Source: Brachybacterium halotolerans
GTDB lineage: Bacteria; Actinomycetota; Actinomycetes; Actinomycetales; Dermabacteraceae
Length of the DNA stretch: 64,000 bases
Reading direction: 5' to 3'
NCBI RefSeq assembly: GCF_016623465.1
Contig: NZ_JAEDAJ010000001.1
Location: forward strand, 903,154-967,153
The translations under genes were made by a program, and so were the position numbers. A model generated the notes under the pieces. The model was not told the DNA's origin, ran no database searches, and was given only the letters and a program-made list of their open reading frames with translations. Positions 17,111 to 25,821 of the stretch are shown piece by piece. Every line of letters starts with the position of its first letter. Position 1 is the first letter of the stretch.

Positions 17111-17680
17111 TCAGTCCTTCTCGAGCCTCTCGACGAGCGCGGCGATGCGAGTGCGGCGGGTCGCCTCGCTCGTCGCGCTCAGGATCGGGTGCAGGGCGGA
17201 GTAGCGGGCGCTGCCCGTGAGCAGGTCGAACGCTGCGCGGGCCCGGGGTGAGGCGGCGAGCGCCTCGGCGAGCGCGGGCGGCACCTGCGCGCTGGCCGCC
17301 CCGGCGTAGGCGCTGTCCCAGCGCCCGTCGGCCTTCGCCCGCTCGACCTCCGCCCGTCCGCGCTCGCGCATCCGCGACGCGGCCTCGAGCCGGCCGATGA
17401 TGTCGACGTTGCGCTGCGACCAGATCGAGCGCGGGCGGCGCGGGGTATAGCGCTGGCGGAAGGAGTGCTCGTCGTGCGCGCGACGCTGCCCGTCGATCCA
17501 CCCGCTGCACAGGGCCTCCTCGAGCGCCTGCTGGTAGGTGAGGGTCGTCGGCCCGGTCCCGCCCTTCTTCGCGAGCAGGAGCCAGACGCCCTCTGAGGTG
17601 TCCTCGTGGGCGTCGAGCCATGCGCGCCAGGCCGCGGCGTCGGCGACGACGAGCGGGGGCGGGAATTCAGCGGGTGCCAT
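17111..17680 (-). CDS. YdeI/OmpD-associated family protein
   Basis: A 189-residue soluble protein. AAWRAWLDAHEDTSEGVWLLLAKKG, LTYQQALEEALCSGWIDGQRR, RYTPRRPRSIWSQRNVDIIGRL and a C-terminal helix rich in Arg are the conserved order of the YdeI family (COG4430), whose members have been tied to peptide or stress responses but lack a defined biochemical role. The ATG at 17680 is the first in a region where family similarity begins. It starts 76 bases from the divergent aldehyde dehydrogenase, so both promoters must lie in that short gap. Confidence 0.88.
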   Translation of the reverse strand: MAPAEFPPPLVVADAAAWRAWLDAHEDTSEGVWLLLAKKGGTGPTTLTYQQALEEALCSGWIDGQRRAHDEHSFRQRYTPRRPRSIWSQRNVDIIGRLEAASRMRERGRAEVERAKADGRWDSAYAGAASAQVPPALAEALAASPRARAAFDLLTGSARYSALHPILSATSEATRRTRIAALVERLEKD

Positions 17681-17756
17681 GCGCAGAGCCTCCCATGCCG
17701 CCCGTGGCACAGTGGGCCGCAGTCCGCGTTCGCGGACCGAGCGCCAGGAGGCACCG

Positions 17757-19268
17757 ATGCCATCGACCACCACGTCCTCGCCCGCCCTCTCGCGCCGTGC
17801 GCGGCGCGAGGCCGACGCCGTCCCCGCCACCGCTCCCGCCGTGATCCGCGCGCGCGTCGACGGCGCCCGCGCCGCCTTCACCCGTGGTGCGAGCCGCTCG
17901 CTGGTCTTCCGCCGCGCGCAGCTCCAGGGCCTGCGGGCCCTGCTGAGAGCGCACCACGCCGAGCTCGAGGAGGCGGTCGCCGCCGACCTCGGCAAGAGCG
18001 CCACGGAGTTCCGCCTCACCGAGATCTTCCCGGTGACGAGCGAGATCGACGAGGCGCTGCGGCAGCTCGAGCGCTGGTCCCGGCCGCGCCAGGCCGGAGT
18101 GCCGCTGCCCCTCCAGCCCGCCCGCGCCCGCCTGGTGCCGGAGCCGCTGGGCACGGTCCTGGTGATCTCGCCGTGGAACTATCCGGTGCAGCTGCTGCTG
18201 GCACCGCTGGTGGGGGTGATCGCCGCCGGCAACACGGCCGTGCTCAAGCCCAGCGAGGTCACGCCGACGGTCTCGGGAGTGCTCGCGCGGCTGCTGCCCC
18301 GCTACCTCGACGCCCAGGCGTACCCCGTGGTCGAGGGCGGCGTCGAGGAGACCGCGGCGCTGCTCGAGGAGCGCTTCGACCACGTCGTGTACACCGGGAA
18401 CGGCAGTGTCGGCCGGATCGTCATGGCGGCCGCCGCGAAGCACCTGACCCCGGTGACGCTCGAGCTGGGCGGCAAGTGCCCCGTGTGGGTCGACGATACC
18501 GCGCACCTCGAGCAGGTCGCGCGGCAGCTGGCCTGGGCGAAGTTCGTCAACGCCGGTCAGACCTGTGTCGCCCCCGACCACGTGCTCACCACCCCGGAGC
18601 TCGTCGAGCCCCTGGTCGCGGCCCTGCGGCGTGCGATCGCCGCGCTGTGGGGACAGAACCCCTCGCGCAGTCCCGACTACGGGCGCATCGTCGCCCCGCG
18701 GCACCTCGACCGGCTCGCCGGATACATCGAGGCGGCCGACGGGAAGGGCGCGGGCCGCGTCGCGCTCGGCGGGACCGTGGACCGCGAGGATCTGTACGTC
18801 GCGCCGACCGTGCTGGTGATGGACGAGCCCGACTCCCCCGGCGCGGCCCGCACCGAGGAGAGCACCCCGGCGGTGATGCGCGAGGAGATCTTCGGGCCGA
18901 TCCTGCCGATCGTGCCCGTCGGCGGGCTCGAGGAGGCGATCGCCTTCGTCGGCGCCGGCGAGAAGCCGCTCGCCCTCTATCTCTTCACCGCATCGCGGCA
19001 GGTCGCCGATGCCTTCGTGGAGCGGACGTCGTCCGGCGGCGTGGTCGAGGGCGCGTGCCTGATCCATGTCGCGACGCCGACGCTGCCCTTCGGCGGGGTG
19101 GGCGGGAGCGGCATCGGCGCCTACCACGGGCGCTTCTCGTACGAGAGGTTCAGCCACGAGAGGCCGGTGCTGCGGAAGCCCCTGGTCCCGGACACGCTCG
19201 CGCTCATGCGTCCGCCGTTCTCGCAGCTGCGCGGGACCCTGATGCGCAGGCTCTCCGGGCTCCGCTGA
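17757..19268 (+). CDS. Aldehyde dehydrogenase (class 3 / fatty aldehyde type)
   Basis: A 503-residue NAD(P)-dependent ALDH. WNYPVQLLLAPLVGVIAAGNTAVLKPSE is the cofactor and oxyanion segment, VTLELGGKCPVWV carries the general base Glu, and FVNAGQTCVAPDHVL the catalytic Cys near residue 275. EEIFGPILPI and LPFGGVGGSGIGAYHG complete the family blocks. The C-terminal hydrophobic-basic tail is like the membrane-proximal end of class 3 enzymes that oxidise medium or long-chain aldehydes to acids. AGGAGG lies five bases before the ATG. Confidence 0.93.
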   Translation: MPSTTTSSPALSRRARREADAVPATAPAVIRARVDGARAAFTRGASRSLVFRRAQLQGLRALLRAHHAELEEAVAADLGKSATEFRLTEIFPVTSEIDEALRQLERWSRPRQAGVPLPLQPARARLVPEPLGTVLVISPWNYPVQLLLAPLVGVIAAGNTAVLKPSEVTPTVSGVLARLLPRYLDAQAYPVVEGGVEETAALLEERFDHVVYTGNGSVGRIVMAAAAKHLTPVTLELGGKCPVWVDDTAHLEQVARQLAWAKFVNAGQTCVAPDHVLTTPELVEPLVAALRRAIAALWGQNPSRSPDYGRIVAPRHLDRLAGYIEAADGKGAGRVALGGTVDREDLYVAPTVLVMDEPDSPGAARTEESTPAVMREEIFGPILPIVPVGGLEEAIAFVGAGEKPLALYLFTASRQVADAFVERTSSGGVVEGACLIHVATPTLPFGGVGGSGIGAYHGRFSYERFSHERPVLRKPLVPDTLALMRPPFSQLRGTLMRRLSGLR

Positions 19269-19306
19269 GGGCGACGGACCGAGCCACTCCGCCGGTTCGA
19301 TCCCGG

Positions 19307-19375
19307 CTGTCGGACGGAGCCCGACTGTTGGTCGGAGCCCCGCCGTCGGACCGCGCCCTGTCGTCGACCCCGCCG
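19307..19375. repeat. Degenerate ~18-bp tandem repeat
   Basis: Roughly 3.5 decayed units of a TGTCGGACGGAGCCC-like sequence lie between the aldehyde dehydrogenase stop and the convergent YdcF-type gene. Confidence 0.45.
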
Positions 19376-19381
19376 CTCGCC

Positions 19382-20410
19382 TCAGGCGTTGATGACGGCG
19401 AAGGCGATGACCAGCGGGAGCGGCACGCTCACGATCGCGGCGACCAGGACGTGCAGGATCTTGTGCCGGGCCACGAGCGCGACGACCTCCCGCAGGAAGG
19501 CGCTCGGCCAGAAGTAGCCGGCGGTGCGCGCGGGCGCGACCTGCGCGTCCAGGCCCACGCGGCGGGCGAGGGCGGCCGTGCGCAGCACGTGATAGCTGCT
19601 GGTGACGGTGAGGCCGGGCCCATCGGCCGGGAGCACGGTCCCCACCAGCCCACGGGTGTTGCGCAGGTTCTCCTCGGTGGTGCGCGAGCGGTCCTCGAGC
19701 ACGATCGCCTCCTGCGGGACGCCCTGCTCGCGCGCGTACTCGGCCATCGCCGAGGCCTCCGAGCGGGGCTCGTCCGGTCCCTGGCCCCCGGAGAGGACGA
19801 GCAGCGCATCGGGGTGGGTCTCGCGCACGCGCCTCCAGTGCGCGATGCCGGCGTCGACGCGGTTCGCGAGCAGCTTGGGGACACTCCCGCGGATGAGGCC
19901 CGAGCCGTGCACCATCACGTAGCGGGCCGAGGTGCGGGAGGCGATCCACGCGTAGACGACGTCGTAGACGAGATACGAGGTCAGCACGTACCCCGCCCAC
20001 GTGCCCAGCAGGGCCACGAACGTGAGGACGACGAAGAGCCACGGATATTCCGCGGCGAAGCGGAGCGAGATCGCGGCGCCGACGATGACGGCGAGCAGTC
20101 CGAGGCCCGCCAGCAGGGACAGCAGGTTCCCCAGACTCCGCCCCTCCTTGCGCATCATGAACACGCCGTTGGCGATGAGGAAGCCGATGAGCACGAGCGT
20201 GAGCAGCGGGGAGAGGACCGCGATCAGCACCAGCACCCCGCCCACGAGGGCACCTGCAGCGCTGTCGGATCCCGCGGCCAGCGCGAAGAGGACCGTGAGC
20301 GCCGTCAGGGACAGCAGGAAGGCGTTGCCCGTCCAGCGCGCGTCCCTGCGCAGGGACAGGATCAGGAGGACGACGAGCAGGATCGGCACCGGGGAGAGGA
20401 GGAGGGACAT
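19382..20410 (-). CDS. YdcF / DUF218 family membrane protein
   Basis: A 342-residue integral membrane protein. Four to six hydrophobic helices (LLLSPVPILLVVLLILSL, TALTVLFALAAGS, VLVLIAVLSPLLTLVLIGFLIANG, FVVLTFVALLGTWAGYVLT) precede a DUF218 domain beginning YVMVHGSGLIRGSVPKLLANRV. Inside it, LLVLSGGQGPDEPRSEASAMAEYA and EDRSRTTEENLRNTR carry the conserved Gly-Gly, Glu-Ala and Ser-x-x-Thr-x-x-Asn residues. E. coli ElyC and SanA share this domain and influence envelope polysaccharide and lipid-carrier metabolism. A final hydrophobic helix ends the protein. The ATG at 20410 follows the long non-membrane 5' extension of the open frame and is the natural start. Confidence 0.88.
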   Translation of the reverse strand: MSLLLSPVPILLVVLLILSLRRDARWTGNAFLLSLTALTVLFALAAGSDSAAGALVGGVLVLIAVLSPLLTLVLIGFLIANGVFMMRKEGRSLGNLLSLLAGLGLLAVIVGAAISLRFAAEYPWLFVVLTFVALLGTWAGYVLTSYLVYDVVYAWIASRTSARYVMVHGSGLIRGSVPKLLANRVDAGIAHWRRVRETHPDALLVLSGGQGPDEPRSEASAMAEYAREQGVPQEAIVLEDRSRTTEENLRNTRGLVGTVLPADGPGLTVTSSYHVLRTAALARRVGLDAQVAPARTAGYFWPSAFLREVVALVARHKILHVLVAAIVSVPLPLVIAFAVINA

Positions 20411-20536
20411 GCTCCAAGAGTCCCATCCCGCGGGCGTCCGGTCATCCCCTGCCAGAGGGATCGCGCGGCGCGGGCCTCTGCCCGTGGTCGGACCCGCGGG
20501 CCGACGGGAGCGGGGGCCTACGGGTGCCGGCGGGAC

Positions 20537-20607
20537 CGACGCGTGAGCGGCCGAGCCTACGACGCGCGAGCGGGCGAGCCCCACGACGCGTGAGCGGGCG
20601 AGGTCGG
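20537..20607. repeat. 24-bp tandem repeat x3
   Basis: Three adjacent units starting CGACGCG(T/C)GAGCGG at 20537, 20560 and 20584, 23-24 bases each. The last unit runs into the terminator hairpin of the PTS gene. Confidence 0.8.
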
Positions 20608-20634
20608 CCTCCGTGGGCCCGGCCTCGCCCGCTC
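20592..20634 (-). terminator. Terminator of the NagE-like PTS gene
   Basis: GAGCGGGCGAGG (20592-20603) and CCTCGCCCGCTC (20623-20634) form a perfect 12-base stem with a 19-base loop, five bases beyond the stop codon on the minus strand. No U-tract. Confidence 0.7.
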
Positions 20635-20638
20635 GACC

Positions 20639-22618
20639 TCAGACGAGCTCGACCGCGGCGTCCTTGTCGTTCAGGACGACGATCGGGGTGATCGTGGGAT
20701 GCCCGTCCGCGCGCACCGCCGCCAGGTCGACGTGCAGCAGCGGGGTGCCCGCGACCACGCGATCGCCCGTGGCCACGAGGGTCTCGAAGCCTCGGCCCTG
20801 CATGGCGACGGTGTCCAGCCCCACGTGGACGAGCACCTCCGTGCCGTCGTCCAGGGTGAGGGCGACGGCGTGGCCGGTGTCGAAGACGTGCTGCACGGTG
20901 CCCGCCGCCGGGGCGATGACCACGGCATCGGCGAGGTCCTCGGGCGGCTGCACGGCGATGCCGGGGCCCATGATCTCCTGTGCGAAGGTCGGGTCCGGGA
21001 CGTCGGCGAGCGGCACGGCTGTGCCCTCGAGCGCCTGGCGCAGCCGCACCAGGTGGGTGGTGCGGGCCGCCGTGGCGACGCCGCCCGCCTCGTCGGCCGA
21101 GCCGGAGGCGGCGTCGGCCGAGCTGGAGGCGGAGCCGCCGTCGGACGCGGAGACGGGCTGCGCGCGGCCGCTCATGAGGTCGTCCATCGCATCCTTCACG
21201 AACTGGACGTTCGTTCCGTAGATGACCTGCACGGAGCCGCGACCGGGCTTCATGGTGCCTGCGGCGCCCGCCCTCTTCAGTGCGGCCTCATCGATGACGG
21301 AGGCGTCGGAGACCTGCATGCGCAGACGGGTCGCGCAGTTCTCGAGATCGAGGATGTTCTCGCGCCCGCCCAGGGCGGCCAGGAAGGCCGTGGCCGTGGC
21401 GAGGTACTTCGCGTCGCCCGTGGCCGTGCCTGCTGCATCCTCTGACGTCTCGTCCTCGGGGTCCCCGTCCTCACGGCCGATGGTCTTCAGGTCGAAGCGA
21501 CGGATGATGAAGCGGAAGGACAGGAAGTAGACGACGAACCAGAACACGCCCATCACGGGCAGCGCCCAGGGGTTCTCGGCCATCGGGTTCACCCAGCCCA
21601 GCACGAGGTCGATGAACCCGCCGGAGAAGCCGAAGCCCATGCGGACCGGAAGCGCGGCCGTGATCGCCATCGAGATGCCCGTGAACAGTGCGTGCACCAC
21701 GTACAGGCCCGGTGCCAGGAACATGAAGGAGAACTCGAGCGGCTCGGTGACGCCGACGAAGAAGGAGGCGATCGCGCTCGAGAGCAGCACGCCTGCGGCG
21801 ATCTTGCGGCGACTGGTCTTCGCGGTCGTGTACATCGCGAGCGCGGCGCCGGGCAGGCCGAACATCATGATCGGGAAGAACCCGGCCATGTACTGGCCGG
21901 TCTCGCCGTAGGTCCCGCTGGCATTGAGGAAGTTGTTGAGGTCGTTGATGCCCGCCACGTCGAACCAGAACACCGAGTTGAGGGCGTGGTGCAGCCCGAA
22001 GGGGATGAGCAGGCGGTTGAGGAAGCCGTAGATGCCCACGCCCACGGGGCCGAGCGTCAGGATGAACTCGCCGAAGGCGACGAGACCGCCGAAGACCAGA
22101 GGCCACACGAAGAAGAGGACCAGGGCGAGCACGAGCGAGATGCCGGCGGTGACGATCGCGACCGAGCGCTTGCCGGAGAAGAACGAGAGCGCGTCGGGCA
22201 GCTTCGTGTCCTTGAAATGGTCGTACGTCCAGGCGCCGATGAGGCCGCAGATGATCCCGACGAACACGTTCTGGATCTGGTCGAAGGCGGGGTTCACCTG
22301 AGCTGTGTCGATGCCCTTGAACAGCGCGACGTTGTCGGGCGAGAGAAGAGTCGTCACCGTCAACCAGGACACGAGGCCCGCGAGGGCCGACGTCCCGTCG
22401 GGCTTGGTGGCCATGCCGATCGAGACACCGATCGCGAAGAGCAATGCCAGGTTGTCCAGCAGTGCGCCGCCGGCGGTCTTCAGGAAGACGCCCGCGATGT
22501 TGGTGTCGTTGCCCGTCGCCGTGAGGATCCAGTAGCCGAGGCCGCTGAGGATCGCGGCGACCGGGAGGACCGCCACCGGCAGCATCAGGGACCTGCCGAG
22601 TCGTTGGAAGAACTTCAT
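20639..22618 (-). CDS. nagE: PTS N-acetylglucosamine-type EIICBA
   Basis: A 659-residue PTS permease with EIIC, EIIB and EIIA fused in the C-B-A order of E. coli NagE. EIIC starts FFQRLGRSLMLPVAVLPVAAILSGLGYW and contains GIYGFLNRLLIPFGLHHALNSVFWF, FFPIMMFGLPGAALAMY and GVTEPLEFSFMFLAP, the GlcNAc/glucose branch signature. EIIB has ENCATRLRM with the phospho-Cys near residue 428. EIIA has EVLVHVGLDTVAMQGRGF with the phospho-His near 598. It imports and phosphorylates GlcNAc or glucose at the cytoplasmic membrane. AAGG lies about six bases before the ATG. It is divergent from a second PTS. Glucose specificity cannot be excluded. Confidence 0.88.
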   Translation of the reverse strand: MKFFQRLGRSLMLPVAVLPVAAILSGLGYWILTATGNDTNIAGVFLKTAGGALLDNLALLFAIGVSIGMATKPDGTSALAGLVSWLTVTTLLSPDNVALFKGIDTAQVNPAFDQIQNVFVGIICGLIGAWTYDHFKDTKLPDALSFFSGKRSVAIVTAGISLVLALVLFFVWPLVFGGLVAFGEFILTLGPVGVGIYGFLNRLLIPFGLHHALNSVFWFDVAGINDLNNFLNASGTYGETGQYMAGFFPIMMFGLPGAALAMYTTAKTSRRKIAAGVLLSSAIASFFVGVTEPLEFSFMFLAPGLYVVHALFTGISMAITAALPVRMGFGFSGGFIDLVLGWVNPMAENPWALPVMGVFWFVVYFLSFRFIIRRFDLKTIGREDGDPEDETSEDAAGTATGDAKYLATATAFLAALGGRENILDLENCATRLRMQVSDASVIDEAALKRAGAAGTMKPGRGSVQVIYGTNVQFVKDAMDDLMSGRAQPVSASDGGSASSSADAASGSADEAGGVATAARTTHLVRLRQALEGTAVPLADVPDPTFAQEIMGPGIAVQPPEDLADAVVIAPAAGTVQHVFDTGHAVALTLDDGTEVLVHVGLDTVAMQGRGFETLVATGDRVVAGTPLLHVDLAAVRADGHPTITPIVVLNDKDAAVELV

Positions 22619-23037
22619 CGTTGCCTTACATGGGAAGGTGCGCCGCGCTGCTCAGCCATGAGCACTTGGACGGCAGAACGGTCAGAATCGGGTCCGATTG
22701 TGCAGGATCGGTCAGTCGCACGCGATGGGCTCGGTGGGCCGCGATGGGCCCGCGTCGCCCTGACGTGGGGACTCATCGGCGATCTCGGCGCTCGGGGTGT
22801 CGAGGGTCACGGTGCACGGGTCGCTTCGCGCTGCTGGAGCGCGCACGGGCGAGGTGAGGCGTCCCGCTCCACGCCCGCTCGACCTCGACCACCAGCCGGG
22901 CCCGCGCGTACGCTCGCCGCAGGCTCCCGAGTCCTCGAGCGCACGCTGCATCACTCCCGCGCTCTCCCGTGCCTGCGCGCCTCGTCGTCTCGGCTCCTCG
23001 TCCCTCGCGTCCCACCTCTCACTCCTCGGAGGTCCTC
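22619..23037. other. 419-bp divergent promoter region between two PTS systems
   Basis: No credible gene. It contains the palindrome AATCGG-GT-CCGATT (22686-22699), 68 bases before the nagE start, a possible operator. The half next to the plus-strand PTS is GC-rich and featureless apart from CGGAGG, the ribosome site of the next gene. No regulator gene lies beside these PTS genes. Confidence 0.5.
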
Positions 23038-23946
23038 ATGCCCTCGTCGTCCCCCTCGGCGATCGCCGATCTGCTGCCGGCCTCCGCGATCCGTCTCGAC
23101 GTCCCCGTCGACGACCGCACCGCGGCGATCCGCGCGGCGGGCGACCTGCTCGTCGACGCCGGCATCGCCGGCGACTCGTATACCGACGCGATGATCCGCA
23201 CGGTCGAGGAGCACGGGCCTTACATCGTCATCACCCCGGGCTTCGCGCTCGCGCACGCTCGCCCCGACGACTCCGTGGCCCGCACCGGCATGTCCTTCGC
23301 ACGGCTCGCCCAGCCCGTGGTCTTCGGCCATGAGTCCAACGACCCGGTCACGATCGTCATGGGTCTCGCCGCGGCCGACGACGCCGCCCACCAGCAGGCC
23401 CTCGCCGCGCTCGCCGGGGCGCTGGCGGATCCGGGGCGCCGCGCCGCCCTGGACACGGCGTCCTCGGCTGACGAGGCCCTGGCGGCGCTCGACGGCAACA
23501 CCACAGCGCCCGCCGCGGAGGATCGCGATGCCGCAGCCCCGTCGGAGACTGCCTCCACGAAGGCCGGCGCCGCCGAGCCGACCACCTCGGCCGAGCCGGT
23601 CGCTCCGGCCGACCCAGCCGCACTCGCCGCCCCGGCAGCGCACGCCGATGCCGTCCCCTCGAAGAACCTGATCCTCACCGTGTGCGGGAACGGCCTGGGC
23701 ACGAGCCTGTTCCTGAAGAACACTGCGGAGCAGGTGCTGGACCGCTGGGGCTGGTCGCCGTACCTCACGGTCGAGGCGACCGACACGATCTCCGCGAAGG
23801 GCCGCGCGAAGGAGGCCGACTTCCTGCTGACCTCGGGCGCGATCGCCCAGACCCTCGGGGACGTGGGCGTGCCCGTCGAGGTGATCGAGAACTTCACCTC
23901 GCAGGCGGAGATCGACGCCGCCCTGCGCCGCCTCTACGCCGTCTGA
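23038..23946 (+). CDS. PTS IIA-IIB fusion, mannitol/ascorbate-like
   Basis: A 302-residue cytoplasmic PTS protein. Residues 1-155 are a mannitol/fructose-type IIA domain with GFALAHARPDDSV; the His near residue 73 is the phosphorylation site. An Ala/Pro/Thr-rich linker of about 50 residues follows. Residues 208-302 are a lactose/ascorbate-superfamily IIB with LTVCGNGLGTSLFLKN, phospho-Cys near 216. GGAGGTCCTC precedes the ATG. Together with the following UlaA-like IIC it makes a full three-domain L-ascorbate-family (SgaTBA-like) system. In E. coli the IIA and IIB are separate proteins, so the fusion is worth noting. Substrate: ascorbate or another sugar acid or pentitol, not determinable here. 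Confidence 0.88.
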   Translation: MPSSSPSAIADLLPASAIRLDVPVDDRTAAIRAAGDLLVDAGIAGDSYTDAMIRTVEEHGPYIVITPGFALAHARPDDSVARTGMSFARLAQPVVFGHESNDPVTIVMGLAAADDAAHQQALAALAGALADPGRRAALDTASSADEALAALDGNTTAPAAEDRDAAAPSETASTKAGAAEPTTSAEPVAPADPAALAAPAAHADAVPSKNLILTVCGNGLGTSLFLKNTAEQVLDRWGWSPYLTVEATDTISAKGRAKEADFLLTSGAIAQTLGDVGVPVEVIENFTSQAEIDAALRRLYAV

Positions 23947-24043
23947 CCTCCCCTCCCCCGCTCGCACCCTCCTCGGCTGCACTTCCCCGCCCGCTCTTCC
24001 CGCCCACTCTTCCCGTCCCCTCCTCACCCGCACGGAGCCCGTC

Positions 24044-25633
24044 ATGCACGTCCTCGTCGCGATCGCCCAGTTCCTCGTCAACGAGATCCTGAGCGTCCCC
24101 GCGTTCCTCATCGGCATCATCACCGCGATCGGCCTGATCGCCCTGCGCAAGAGCGTCGGCCAGATCGCCGGCGGCGCGATCAAGGCGGTGCTCGGCTTCC
24201 TGCTCATCGGGGCCGGGGCGACACTTGTGACCGCCTCGCTCACTCCGCTCGGCGAGATGATCCAGGGCGCGCTCGGCGCGCAGGGCGTGGTGCCCACGAA
24301 CGAGGCGATCGCCGGCATCGCCCAGGAGCAGTTCGGCGCGCAGGTGTCCTGGCTGATGATCCTCGGGTTCGTGGTCGCGATCCTGCTCGCGCGCTTCACG
24401 CCGCTTCGCTACGTCTTCCTCACCGGCCACCACCTGCTGTTCATGGCAACCCTGATCACGATCGTCATGGCCTCGGCAGGCATGCCCTCCCCGGTCGTGG
24501 TGATCCTCGGTGCGGCGCTGCTCGGCGTGCTCATGGTGTCACTGCCCGCGCTCGCCCAGCCGTGGACCCGGCGCATCACGGGCGACGACTCGATCGCCAT
24601 CGGCCACTTCGGCACCGCCGGGTACATCGCCGCGGGCAGCGTCGGCCGACTCGTCGATCCGAAGGGGAAGAGCCGCTCGACGGAGGACCTCAAGGTGCCC
24701 GAGTCACTGCGCTTCCTGCGCGACTCCATGGTCGCGACCGCGCTGTCGATGGTGCTCATGTACGTGATCGTCGCGATCGTCTACCTGGTGCGAGCCGGCG
24801 AGAGGACGGCGTTCACCGCCTTCGAGGGCGGGGCGACGAACGTGGGCAACTACCTCATGCAGTCGGTGACGCAGGGCCTGCAGTTCGGCATCGCCGTCGC
24901 GGTGATCCTGTTCGGCGTGCGCACGATCCTCGGTGAGCTCGTGCCCGCCTTCCAGGGCATCGCCGCCCGCGTGGTGCCCGGCGCGGTGCCGGCGCTGGAC
25001 GCCCCGATCGTCTTCCCCTACGCCCAGAACGCCGTGCTCATCGGCTTCCTCTCGAGCTTCGTGGGCGGGCTCGTGGGCCTGCTCCTGCTCGGCACCGTGT
25101 TCGGCCCGCTGTTCGGGCTCGCGCTGATCCTGCCCGGGCTCGTCCCGCACTTCTTCACCGGCGGCGCTGCGGGCGTCTACGGCAATGCGACCGGCGGACG
25201 CCGCGGCGCCGTCGCGGGCGCGTTCGTCAACGGCCTGCTGGTCACCTTCCTGCCCGCGCTGCTGCTGAAGGTGCTGGGCACCTTCGGCTCGGCCAACACG
25301 ACCTTCGGGGACACCGACTTCGGCTGGTTCGGCATCCTCATCGGCTACGGCGCGCGCCCCGGCGTGCTGCTGGGCTCGGTGATCCTCGCTGTGATCGGCC
25401 TGGTCATCCTCGGCGCGGCGATCACGGTGCAGAAGCGCGTCGTGGACCGCGGCTGGGATCCGGCGCCGACGCGCGCGAGCCTGGTCGAGGCCAGTGCGGC
25501 CGGCGGGAACGCGACGGGCGCGTCCGACGGGGCCGACGGGGCCGACGCGGTCGCGGGCGGCACCGCCGCGCGCTACCCGCGCGTCGCGCCGCCGGTGGGC
25601 GCGCCGACTCCTCCCCCGCCTCCGGGGAGCTGA
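24044..25633 (+). CDS. PTS ascorbate-family IIC (UlaA-like)
   Basis: A 529-residue membrane permease with about 11 helices. VNEILSVPAFLIGIITAIGLIAL at the N-terminus, GAGATLVTASLTPLG, DDSIAIGHFGTAGYIAAGSVGRL, and FPYAQNAVLIGFLSSFVGG are blocks of the UlaA/SgaT IIC family, which moves L-ascorbate or similar compounds coupled to phosphorylation by IIA/IIB. The final 60 residues are a low-complexity Gly/Ala/Asp/Pro tail absent from E. coli UlaA. It is 97 bases downstream of the IIA-IIB gene on the same strand and has the spacer CGGAGCCCGTC before the ATG. No lactonase, isomerase or decarboxylase genes of the ula pathway are nearby. Confidence 0.9.
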   Translation: MHVLVAIAQFLVNEILSVPAFLIGIITAIGLIALRKSVGQIAGGAIKAVLGFLLIGAGATLVTASLTPLGEMIQGALGAQGVVPTNEAIAGIAQEQFGAQVSWLMILGFVVAILLARFTPLRYVFLTGHHLLFMATLITIVMASAGMPSPVVVILGAALLGVLMVSLPALAQPWTRRITGDDSIAIGHFGTAGYIAAGSVGRLVDPKGKSRSTEDLKVPESLRFLRDSMVATALSMVLMYVIVAIVYLVRAGERTAFTAFEGGATNVGNYLMQSVTQGLQFGIAVAVILFGVRTILGELVPAFQGIAARVVPGAVPALDAPIVFPYAQNAVLIGFLSSFVGGLVGLLLLGTVFGPLFGLALILPGLVPHFFTGGAAGVYGNATGGRRGAVAGAFVNGLLVTFLPALLLKVLGTFGSANTTFGDTDFGWFGILIGYGARPGVLLGSVILAVIGLVILGAAITVQKRVVDRGWDPAPTRASLVEASAAGGNATGASDGADGADAVAGGTAARYPRVAPPVGAPTPPPPPGS

Positions 25634-25667
25634 CGCCGGGCACCCGCCGCCCAGCAGGCATGGCAGC

Positions 25668-25760
25668 GCAGGAGCGTTGTCCCCGCGGACGCGGCGGCGC
25701 GGGGTCGCTGTCCCATCGAGCGTGGTGATGCAGGACGGTTGTCCCGGCGTTATGAGTTGC
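25668..25760. repeat. 31-bp tandem repeat x3
   Basis: Units start at 25668, 25699 and 25730, exactly 31 bases apart. The first 16 positions follow GCRGGANSGYTGTCCC; the remaining 15 differ. The third unit runs directly into the palindrome at 25751. Only three units exist and no cas genes are present. Confidence 0.7.
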
Positions 25761-25821
25761 GGTGGGAAATGTACGCATCGCCCTTTCAGGGCTCAGCGGT
25801 CTTTTCCCACCGCAACACATA
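25751..25821. repeat. 71-bp intergenic palindrome with inner hairpin
   Basis: GTTGCGGTGGGAAA (25756-25769) and TTTCCCACCGCAAC (25803-25816) are perfect 14-base arms; after one mismatch four further outer bases pair, to 25751 and 25821. The 33-base loop holds a second hairpin, GCCCT-TTC-AGGGC (25780-25792). It lies between ulaA-like and the HTH-MurA gene. Confidence 0.85.

Noticed and set aside
22951..24399. Long minus-strand open frame opposite the PTS IIA-IIB and IIC genes
   Set aside because: Composition is that of a shadow of high-GC coding DNA; the plus strand carries two well-conserved PTS proteins with motifs and ribosome sites.
25668..25760. CRISPR array
   Set aside because: Only three units, repeat half is 16 bases and imperfect, no cas genes in the window.
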